Assembly: GCF_030848805.1 (NCBI RefSeq)
Contig: NC_092361.1
Coordinates: 7,831,928-7,895,927 of the forward strand
Source of the DNA: Temnothorax longispinosus
Taxonomy: Eukaryota; Arthropoda; Insecta; Hymenoptera; Formicidae
Direction: 5' to 3'
DNA length: 64,000 nucleotides
Positions 55,543 to 64,000 of this stretch are shown piece after piece. The notes beneath the pieces are model-generated. The model ran no database searches, was not told where the DNA came from, and worked only from the letters and a program-made list of their open reading frames with translations. A program made the position numbers and the translations under genes. The stretch's first letter is position 1; the number at the start of each line of letters is the position of its first letter.

Positions 55543-56688
55543 GGCGTGTGTTTACTCAACGAGAGTAACCTTTTGTTTATTTTTATTTTATTTCTTTTAT
55601 ACGAACAGAAATGTTCGAGAGCACGCGGTTGCGCGAGATAGCGCGAGGTAACGAGACGACCACAAAAGCAAAGAGAAAGGCAGCAAGTACAAAAAATTAT
55701 AAAGTTTATAATGTTCCAAAAATCAGATATATACAGTTATTTACAGATGAAGAGCCTGAGCGCGCACAGGCTTGAGCACGGCAAAAGCGGCGAGCGATTG
55801 AGCTGAATGCGGATGGCGAAGCAAAAAGCGGTTTAAGCGGTATAAGGCGGTGTACTAGCGGTGATCTACGAACGAGAATCGATCCCGCGCCGAGGCGGCG
55901 GTCGTTTTATCACCTCCGAGGCGAAACTCCCTCCAGACAAATTTCCACGAATTTCGGGAGGGTGATTGGCCGTCGGAGCCCTACGTCATCGCGCTGACGT
56001 CACTGCTCGCACGTGACGATCTGCGGATCGTTACTTGTTTGCGCTCGCTTTTGTTTATAGCATGGACCTTTCTATTGTGTAGCTTGACTTTGTTTGTTCA
56101 CTCGGTCAGCTGTGGCAATGTTTTGCAAGCGATTAGCGAATTTCTAGAATATGAGCGAAAGAAAGATCCATGCTATACTGACAACTTTAATATTGAAGAG
56201 GCGATCTGCAATGCGGTTAAAACGACACGGTGGAAATTGAATTTCGTCGACCGCCCTCCCTGCATGCATACGTGTTGCGAGCAATTTATAACATCTGGCC
56301 TTATGCCTTGAATTGCTGTAATGACGCGATTTTCCGTACCGATTTGCATGATCTCGAACAATACGATAAATTTTAATAGAAACATAGGCATAGAATTATG
56401 TCGGATACACAAGGATTGTGATTCTTTTCATTATTTACTTTTATTTCTTTTTGTTTGATATAATCGTGCATGAAAACCTACCAAGTTAGGACGTAAGGTA
56501 CCAAAAAGGTATGCTACCAGATAATAGGATAAGTACACTGAGTTACACCGATTACACTAAAAAATACACAAACACAGTACACCTGTCAAAACATTGATCA
56601 TAAAATACCCTTACAAACAAATAAACGATAATACAGTCATTCACCTACCATTAAAGTTTAAACCAGAGGGCAAGAGTTAGATATCGTC
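55543..56688. other. Enlarged spacer with GC-rich insert
   Basis: The ORF A-TM42 spacing here is about 1.15 kb versus 0.4 kb in the other copies. Similar T-rich tracts at about 55566 and 56440 bracket a GC-rich segment, suggesting an insertion. Confidence 0.4.
56039..56311 (+). CDS. Possible secreted Cys-containing peptide exon
   Basis: 90 codons open but no ATG in frame. A hydrophobic LLFIAWTFLLCSLTLFVHSV resembles a signal peptide, followed by SCGN, CYTDN, CNAV, CMHTCCEQ and a stop. An upstream exon could supply the start. No family recognised. It lies in the GC-rich insert. Confidence 0.35.
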   Translation: MRSLLFIAWTFLLCSLTLFVHSVSCGNVLQAISEFLEYERKKDPCYTDNFNIEEAICNAVKTTRWKLNFVDRPPCMHTCCEQFITSGLMP

Positions 56689-56816
56689 ATGAATTCGGAC
56701 AAGTTCCAAATCGTCGTATTAGCATTTATATTCATTTATTCGCCATTGCAATAGTTTGCATATTACTTTAGCGTATTCGCACAAAGCCGGTTCACAGTCA
56801 TATTATTTACCGTAAA
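56689..56816 (+). pseudogene. TM42 homologue, third copy (frameshifted)
   Basis: Starts MNSDKFQIVVLAFIF, then loses frame near 56735. AIVCILL continues in the next frame. Same order before TM47. Confidence 0.7.
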
Positions 56817-56827
56817 GTTAAACAAGC

Positions 56828-56971
56828 ATGAAGTTTTCCGAATACCTAATAGTTTCTACGATCATATTTTTGCCATTGATAATTAGTTTTCCAGATCCGT
56901 ATTTAGTTTTTATTATTTTTACTTTATTCATTACATATATCATGATTTTAAACGATCCCGAAGGGGAATGA
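56828..56971 (+). CDS. TM47: 47-aa hydrophobic microprotein (intact copy)
   Basis: 47 codons, MKFSEYLIVSTIIFLPL at the start, two hydrophobic stretches (about 7-20 and 25-41) around FPDP, ending ILNDPEGE. Homologues at 29849-30000 and 35998-36161 share MxF..Y.(I/V)V..IIF and FPD but are frameshifted. The last codons CCC GAA GGG GAA TGA coincide with a purine tract and the TGA that opens the LTR, so the ORF end is built on the polypurine tract. Function unknown. Confidence 0.6.
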   Translation: MKFSEYLIVSTIIFLPLIISFPDPYLVFIIFTLFITYIMILNDPEGE

Positions 56972-57386
56972 CACACCTACACCTTTATAACACACTCTTA
57001 CACCTTTTACACCCGTAGGGTAGAAACACTCATACGAGAACACCACCGATAGAGGTGCGACACTTTGTTACACTCAATACACCAGCGCGTTACGAACGAG
57101 CGTGCGAGACGAGCCAGCGTAGGCTCTACACTTAACGACACTTTCAATACACTTTTTACTTCATTCGTTAATACCGCGACGATTGTCGTTAACAATTTTA
57201 ATTTGATAGTTAAACAAAGGCCAAATGGAGTCATTCCAGGCGTACATATATGTTTTATTACACTTTATTGCAATTATGCTCATTTTGATTTAAACTTTGC
57301 TACACTTTTATGTAATATAAAGAAAACTTAATCCGCCAGTGGTTAAAACAACATCAATTATTTATTACTCGACTACCTGGCTTAAA
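56969..57386 (+). mobile_element. LTR U3 fragment, cut by the Helitron
   Basis: Starts TGACACACC after GAAGGGGAA. Contains four TACACTT plus TACACC and TACACTC variants, as in block C. It ends where the Helitron begins, so polyadenylation and U5 parts are missing. Confidence 0.5.
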
Positions 57387-57449
57387 TCTATATATAAGTA
57401 CCGGACGTCTGTCTGTCTGTCTGTCTGTCTGTACGCGAACTACTCATTC

Positions 57450-58400
57450 GTTAGTGGACCGAATTTTTATCAAAAGTATATGAAACAGGGGTAGAATTTC
57501 CCGGGGAGTGCCATAAAGTGTATTGTTTTTTGTTACCTATTTTCTGGAAACCGATTTTTTTAATTTTTTTAACTTTTCGGGAAATAATCGACCGAATCTC
57601 AAAGAATTATATATGAAACAGGGGTAGAATTTTCCAGGGAGTGCTGTAAAGTGTATAATTTTTCGTTACCGATCTTTTTAGTAGCCGGTACCAAAATTTT
57701 TCCAATTTTTCCGAAATAATTGACCGAATCTTAAAAAATTATATGAAATAGGGGTAGAATTTCCCGGAGATTGCCATAAAATATATAATTTTTCGTTACC
57801 GATCTTTGGGGAAATCGGTATCAGAAAATTTTCCAATTTTTTGGAAATTAATTGACCGAATTTCAAACAATTGTATATGAAGTAGAGGTAGAATTTTCTG
57901 GGGAGTGCTATAAAGTGTATTATTTTTTGTTACCGATCTTTTTGGAAACCGGTTACAAAATTTTTCCAATTTCTCGGGAAATAATTGAATCTTAAAGAAT
58001 TACATATAAAATAAAGTTAGAATTTCCCCGGGATTGCTATAAAGTGTACAATTTTTTGTTACCGATTTTTTTGGGAACCGGTTACACATTTTTTCCAATT
58101 TTTCGGGAATTAATTGACCAAATCTTAAAAAATATATATGAAATAGGAGTCGTGTCAAAATTTTTTTAATTTTTGGAGGATAATTTAATTTTTTATTAAT
58201 GGATAATTTTTTATTAATAAATTGATTTTCTTGATTTATATATATAAGTACCGGACGTCTGTCTGTCTGATATATGAAACAGAGGTAGAATTTATGAAAC
58301 AGAGGTAGAATTTTTCGGGGAGTGCTATAAAGTGTATTATTTTTCGTTACCGATCTTTTGGGAAAACGGTTACGAAATTTTTTCAATTTTTAATTTTAAA
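57450..58400. repeat. About 130-bp tandem repeat in the Helitron 5' region
   Basis: GTAGAATTT marks units at 57491, 57624, 57754, 57888 and (variant) 58016, spaced 128-134 bp. Each has CGTTACCGATCTTT and TTTTTCCAATTTTT. Two 60-bp relatives lie at about 59520 and 59582. Confidence 0.85.
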
Positions 58401-58619
58401 TTTTAATTTTTAATTTTTTTTTAATATTATTCTTTATCTATATGTATTTTATGTGTATAATCTTTCAATTACGAAATTCATAAATAAAAATCGTGTAACT
58501 GCTCGATTTGCTCAAGTGACGTCATTAATCGCTCGCGGTCAATCAGTTTTAAATGAAATATGTTATATCAGATAATGTAGGATAAGTTGCTACCTTCACA
58601 TATTATATGTCATCGATCA

Positions 58620-58800
58620 AAGACAAATCGCAAGGAAAAAACGAAGAAAAGAAGGAAACGCAAGGAAAGAGGAGAGAAAAGAAAAAGAATATTCATAGAA
58701 GATATAAGAAAGAGAAAGAGAGAAAGAGAGAGAAAGGGAGAGAGAGAGAAGGAGAGAGAGAAAGAGATTGAGAGAAAGAGAGAGAAAGACAAAGAAAAAA
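58620..58800. repeat. Purine (GAAA/GAGA) low-complexity tract
   Basis: GA-rich simple sequence. A KE/RE-rich frame across it is not a gene. Confidence 0.85.
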
Positions 58801-60755
58801 GGTATGTATTTTAAATATCAAATTTATACGTTGATGTCTTTTCATCTCTCCATATGTCTTTGTTTAATTTCCTTTTTAGTTTAATATATCTTATTGACTT
58901 TCTGTCTTTTTTACAGATATTTAATTTACACAAAAAAAATTAAAACCTGTTTTCTGTTCCCGTTATAAAAATTTTTTCATGTTTCCTGTTTCTATTTTTA
59001 TATTCCTTTGGATTTAAAGGTAATGAATCTACTTTTTATAATGATGATTATTTTAATTATTATCTCTCTGAATTGCAAAAATTTATTATTGTTACATTTT
59101 TTAAATTTTATGGGAAAAATAATTTTAACTGAAATTATATATTGTTACAAATCTGCTTTTCATAATAATAATTTGGTACTTATATATATAGACTAAAATT
59201 ATATTGTTACAAATTTGAACTTGATTTATCCTGTTCCCATTATAAAGATTTTTTCCTGTTTCCTGTTTCTATTTTCCCATTCCTTTGGATTTAAAGGTAA
59301 ATAATAATTTTAACTGAAATTAAATTGTTACAATTCTGCTTTTTTTAATGATGATTTTATAGATCTATATATATAAGTATAATCTATATTATCTGCTTTT
59401 TATTGAATTTATCTATATAGATTCTGATCTAACAATAATAAAACTTTGATCTAACAATAATAAAATTTTGCAATTCTCTCTGAATATTTTTATATATTTA
59501 TAATATTTTTAAATTTTATGAGGTAGGAGTAGAATTTTACATAGAATAATATAAAATATAATTTTTCGATTACGAATATAAGGTAGGAGTAGAATTTTAC
59601 ATGGAATAATATAAAATATATAATTTTTCGATTACGAAATTTGTTTTATCTAAAATTTATATTGTTGCAAACCTGCTTTTTGAAATGATTATAAATAATC
59701 TTTGCAAAATTTTATGGGAAAAATAATTTTAATAATAAAATTTTACAATTCTTTCTGAATTGCAAAATTTTATTATTGTTACATTTTTTAAATTTTTCGG
59801 AAAATAATCGACCGAATTTTAAACAATTGTATATGAAACAATTTTCAGGAATTTATGATCGAATATATGATATGATTAAAGAAAATATCAAAGAAATATA
59901 TAATTTTTCGATTACGGAATTTGGAGATAAAATTTGGAGATAATGAAGTGATTCATAAAGAAGAATCGTGTTATTGCTCAAATATAGATTTGTCATGAAA
60001 TGACATGTACATTTGATCAAATCTGAAAGAATTGTAATGCAGTAAGAGTAGAATTTTGTGGAGAGTGCTATAAAATCTCTATAAATTGAAAAAATTTTAT
60101 TATTGTTACAAATCTGCTTTTTATACTTTAATAATTTTATTTGAAATTTATAATGTTGCAAACCTGCTTTTTGAAATGATTATAGATAATCTATATTATC
60201 TATATACATTGATAGAATTTATATGAAATCTTGCAACGTATACATCGGTAACATGTGAAAAATTTGAGAAAGAGTTAAAGTTGTTTTAGAGATTAGAAAT
60301 ATGAATTAACCTAAGGAGTGTGCAAATCTATATGTAAAACATGTCATTAATAAATTGAATGCTCAATTTGCATTAATTACGCATTTGAATGAGCGCATTT
60401 TGAACACGCAATTAATGTAATTTGGAAGATAACTGTACGCGTATTACAAGTACGTTATATACGCATTGGCACTCCTTAGGAAGTTTATCCTGATGATGAT
60501 AGGATTTTAAATCATATTTTTTTTAGTTTCACAAATATTTTATTTAACAAAAAAAAATTGTTTTATTGTGTTTCTGTTATAAAGATTTTTTCCTGTTTCC
60601 TGTGGCTGTTTTTCCGTTCGTTTTTAATAAAAGGTAAATAAAAAGACATTAAAATAGTCATACTGCTATATTTTTAATTATAGGTATATATTTTTAATTA
60701 TAGTATACAGTAAATTTTTCGAATTTAGAGAAAAAGTGAATTTTAAGAGTATAAA
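58801..60755. other. AT-rich Helitron leader
   Basis: No ORF of note. Repeated CTGTTCCCGTTATAAA(G)ATTTTTTC-type segments at about 58950, 59228 and 60565. Confidence 0.6.
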
Positions 60756-62474
60756 ATGCCTAGAAAGAGAAAAGGCGAAAATTTGAGTAGAGTGAGTCGT
60801 GAAAGCAGCCGTTTAAGGCAGAGACGAAAAAATGAGAATAAGAAGGAAAGGACTGAAAGACTTAAAGCTGATGCTCAGAGACATGCCCAGCAGAGGGCAG
60901 AGGAAAATGATGAGACAAGATCTCAACGACTTGAAAATGATGCCCAGAGACATGCTCAGCAGAGGTCAGAGGAAAATGATGAGACAAGATCTCAACGACT
61001 TAAAAATGATGCCCAGAGACATGCTCAGCAAAGGGCTGACGAAAGTGATGAGGCAAAATATCAAAGAATTGAAGCTGATGCTCAGAGACATGTTCAACAA
61101 AGGGCCGACGAAAATGATGAAACAAAGTCTAAACGACTTGAAAATGATGCCAAGAGACATGCTCAGCAGAGGGCAGAGGAAAATGACGAGACAAGATCTC
61201 AACGACTTGAAACTGATGCCCAGAGACATGCTCAGCAAAGGGCTGACGAAAATGATGAGGCAAAATCTCAAAGACTTGAAGCTGATGCTGAGAGACATGC
61301 TAAACCCAGGGCCGACGAAAATGATGAAACAAGGTATCAACGACTTGAAAATGATGCCCAGAGACATGCTCAGCAGAGGGCAGAGGAGAATGATGAGACA
61401 AGATCTCAACGAATGGAAGCTGATGCTCGAAGACATATTCAGAGAAGGTGCAAAGCCAAACAAATAAATCACCAAATTGCGCTAATTGCCAAAGGTCAAG
61501 AAATAAATGTGCCTGTTCACACACTGGGCCAAATGAATGTCGAATGCCAATTTTGCAAATCATTAAACTTTATATGTGAAAAGCCCAAAGATGGAAAATT
61601 TACATATTGTTGCCAAAAGGGCAATCTTCAATTAAAACACATAAATTTTCCTGAATTTCTTAAAAAATTATTTATGGGAAATGATGCTAAATCTAAGAAT
61701 TTTAGGAATAATATTTGTTCATATAACAGTGCTTTAGCTATGGCTTCCATGGGTGCCCCGGGCAATAAGAATCCCTTGGATGTAATAAACGTTGCTCCTT
61801 ATTGCTTAAAGATTCATGGGCAATATCATCATTTGACCACGACGGCAATGCGCCCAGGAGATGGGCAAGCTCCGCGTTATGCACAGCTTTACTTTTTGGA
61901 TACGGAAGAAGCTGTTTACCATAGAATGAAAAACAAAGCCAACCAAGGATGTGATTCAGCTCTAATGAGAGATCTGTTATGCTTTATGGTTCAATGCAAT
62001 GAATTTGCTAAGACTTTTAAAATGATGAGTCAAGTTGAACAAGATCTCAATCCGAAAGGCACTAAAGCCCCAAATTTGATGTTATCTTTTAGAAATAATC
62101 CTCAACACGATCAAAGAAGATACAATGCTCCACGAGCTAATGAAATAGTCGTAGTTTTTCAAAATATTGATGGTGAGCCTCCATTTGAAAGAGACATTCG
62201 AATTTATAACAAAAATTCAAATGATGTACAACAAATTTCAATTTTGGACAAAAGGTGTGACCCAATGTGTTACCCTTTGTTATATCCATACGGTAATGAT
62301 GGATGGTATTCAGAATTGAAATCTCATAATCCTAAATATCCAGGATTCAAAATAATTCAAATGGATTATTATGCTCACTTGCTGGCACCAAGAGCAGAAT
62401 TTAGTCAATTTCAAAGAGCAGGCAAGTTGAGATGTCAATTCATACTCGATGCATATATGAAAACAGAGGCCTAA
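60756..62474 (+). pseudogene. Helitron Rep/helicase protein, N-terminal part
   Basis: 572 codons. Basic start MPRKRKGENLSR, then about 8.5 repeats of 23 residues (coiled-coil-like), a Cys pair region (CQFC, YCC) near 61545-61610, and the Helitron N-terminal domain to LDAYMKTEA. It ends at TAA 62472-62474; the next codons in the same frame (RLNYIKMNQ) continue the family, so this is a nonsense mutation. Confidence 0.85.
60870..61445 (+). repeat. 69-bp in-frame repeat (23 residues, about 8.5 copies)
   Basis: Unit DAQRHAQQRAEENDETRSQR plus three residues. Copies differ at few positions (A/S, E/D, K/R), preserving charge and spacing. Confidence 0.95.
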
Positions 62475-64000
62475 AGGCTTAATTACATTAAAATGAATCA
62501 GCCCCAATTAAGAGCTGAATTTTATTCAGAATTAATGGATCACCTTGATAATCGATTACAAAATGAAGGAATTACAGCTGGTGTACCTGTAATATTACCA
62601 TCCTCATTTATGAGCAGTCCAAGGAACATGCAAGAAAGATACCAAAATGCCATGTCTTTAGTCAGAAAGTTTGGTAAACCAGACATATTTATTACGATGA
62701 CTTGCAATCCTCAATGCCCTGAAATTAAAGAAAATCTTGATGGATGCCCAGTAGAGTATCGACCTGACCTGGTCGCAAAAACATTTAGCTTAGATGTCAA
62801 AGAAGTTTTGAAGGATATCGTTCAAAATATAATTTTGGGAAATGTCATAGCTTATGCAGGCGTGATTGAGTTCCAAAAAAGAGGGCTACCACCACATTTA
62901 CATTTACTTTCAATGTTAAGTGATGAAGATAAGCCCCGATTACAAGAAGTCATTGACATGATGGTATGGGCTGAAATTCCTGACGAGGAAAAATATCCAG
63001 AACTTAATGCAAAAGTTCTGAAGCACATGATTCATGGTCCTTGTGGTGACCTCTCTCGAAAATATCCTTGCACTGGAGATGATGGAAAATGTTCAAAAGG
63101 TTTTCCAAAAGAATTTCGAGACGAAACTAATGCTAATGTAAATGGATATCCGATGTATCAACGAAGAAATACTGGAAAAAAATACATTGTAAGAGGCAAA
63201 GAAATTGATAATAGATGGGTGGTGCCATATTCGCCATATTTAATCATGAAATATGATCGACACATCAATTTGGAAATATGTTCATCAGTTAAGAGCGTAA
63301 ATACTTATATAAGTACATTCATAAAGGATTTGATTGTGCTGCTATTGAAGTACAAACACGAGATGGCAAAAGGCTCATTACAGTAGATAAAGTTAACACA
63401 TTTCTAGATGCAAGATATGTTAGTGCTCCAGAAGCAATGTGGAGACTAAATGGATATGATCTGTTTATGAGGTCTCACACAGTAATAAGACTTGCAGTTC
63501 ATTTGCCTAATCGCCAAATGGTTTATTTCCGGGCGGGAAATGAAGAACAAGCTGTACAAAGAGAGCTCACCCGAGATACTACATTAACTGCATGGTTCAA
63601 ATTAAATCAATCTGATGAAAATGCGGTACATTTTCTTTACACAGATATTCCTTCTCACTATATTTATGAAAAGAAAGAAACTAAGTGGAAGCGACGCAAA
63701 AGAGGTATTGCCAAAATAATTGCCAAGGCTTTACACAGTAAGCATTAAAGATAATGAAAGATTTTATCTCCGTTTTCTTCTCCTACATGTGACTGGAGCT
63801 AAATGTTTTGAGGATCTGAGAACTTTCAACGGCATTCTTTATGAGACGTTTAAAGATGCAGCAATTGCAATGAATTTGGTAGAAGCAGATGATCTGTGGG
63901 AAAAAACAATGGAGGAAGCGACAAGTATTCATATGCCTGCACAGCTTAGAGAGCTATTTTCATACATTTGCATTTTTGGAAATCCAACAAATGTACCAAC
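62475..64000 (+). pseudogene. Helitron Rep/helicase protein, continuation
   Basis: Frame 62475-63386 carries the HUH motif: RGLPPHLHLL (His pair near 62895-62903), a replication-initiator nuclease signature. A frame change near 63295 precedes the expected Tyr motif (KYLYKYIHKG) and LDARYVSAPEAMW. A further shift after 63748 leads to sequence still reading to the window end. Helicase motifs would lie beyond 64000. Confidence 0.85.

Larger units (their letters stand above)
57387..64000 (+). mobile_element. Helitron, 3' end beyond the window
   Basis: The probable 5' terminus TCTATATATAAGTACCGG follows an A at 57386. The same start motif recurs near 58237. The body contains tandem repeats and a Rep/helicase-type gene. 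The 3' hairpin and CTRR end are not in the window. The 5' end assignment is inference from the TC start. Confidence 0.65.

Noticed and set aside
58587..58814. Lys/Arg/Glu-rich ORF
   Set aside because: Translation of purine-rich simple sequence.

Overview
This is arthropod, most likely insect, nuclear DNA. It has introns with GT/AG junctions, insect-type transposons (Mutator, P, PIF/Harbinger, Tc1, Helitron, Ty3/gypsy), a lone eIF2-beta exon, a 28S rRNA scrap, many hairpin MITEs and long microsatellites. I recognise no complete ordinary host gene. It reads as a transposon graveyard with nested insertions, and most coding regions are broken. Species assignment is inference.

Layout. 0.5-3.4 kb: assembly gap, tandem and inverted repeats, including a palindrome with 0.7-kb arms. 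3.4-9.0 kb: a Mutator-like element with 90-bp repeat arrays in its ends, inside two 264-bp direct repeats. 9.0-10.1 kb: P-element-like transposase remnant. 10.6-14.4 kb: 5'-truncated Ty3/gypsy element (gag, protease, RT, RNase H, integrase). 15.5-20.3 kb: two long LTR-like blocks in opposite orientation, each carrying a roughly 110-bp tandem array. 20.3-26.6 kb: an unknown ORF split by a PIF/Harbinger element (TSD TAA) that holds a nested TTAA element, a deleted transposase and a MADF-BESS gene interrupted by 28S rRNA sequence. 27-37.5 kb: hairpin elements plus three more LTR blocks and two retrotransposon 3' ends on the minus strand. 38-50.5 kb: eIF2-beta exon, two FLYWCH/MULE transposase genes (one deleted, one with its DDE residues), a RING exon, and about a dozen MITEs filling the introns. 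50.6-53.6 kb: foldback Tc1-like element. 53.6-57.4 kb: gypsy integrase followed by small ORFs. 57.4-64 kb: Helitron, running off the window.

The most novel-looking system is the accessory cassette of the long-LTR gypsy family. After integrase comes a P/Q/E-rich ORF of about 100-140 aa, then a 42-aa single-pass membrane ORF, then, about 20 nt later, a 47-aa hydrophobic ORF whose last codons overlap a polypurine-like tract at the LTR start. The membrane ORF is present three times (30.1, 36.2 and 56.7 kb). The two intact copies differ mainly at synonymous positions, which indicates past selection on the protein. The adjoining LTRs carry splice-like GTAAGT/CAG signals on the strand antisense to pol, plus motif clusters (16 AAGTGTA in one, nine ATTGG in another). 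Other notable items are the 28S fragment inside a transposon gene, the reading frame restored across the Harbinger target site, and the MITE loaded with TCAAGGTCA sites.
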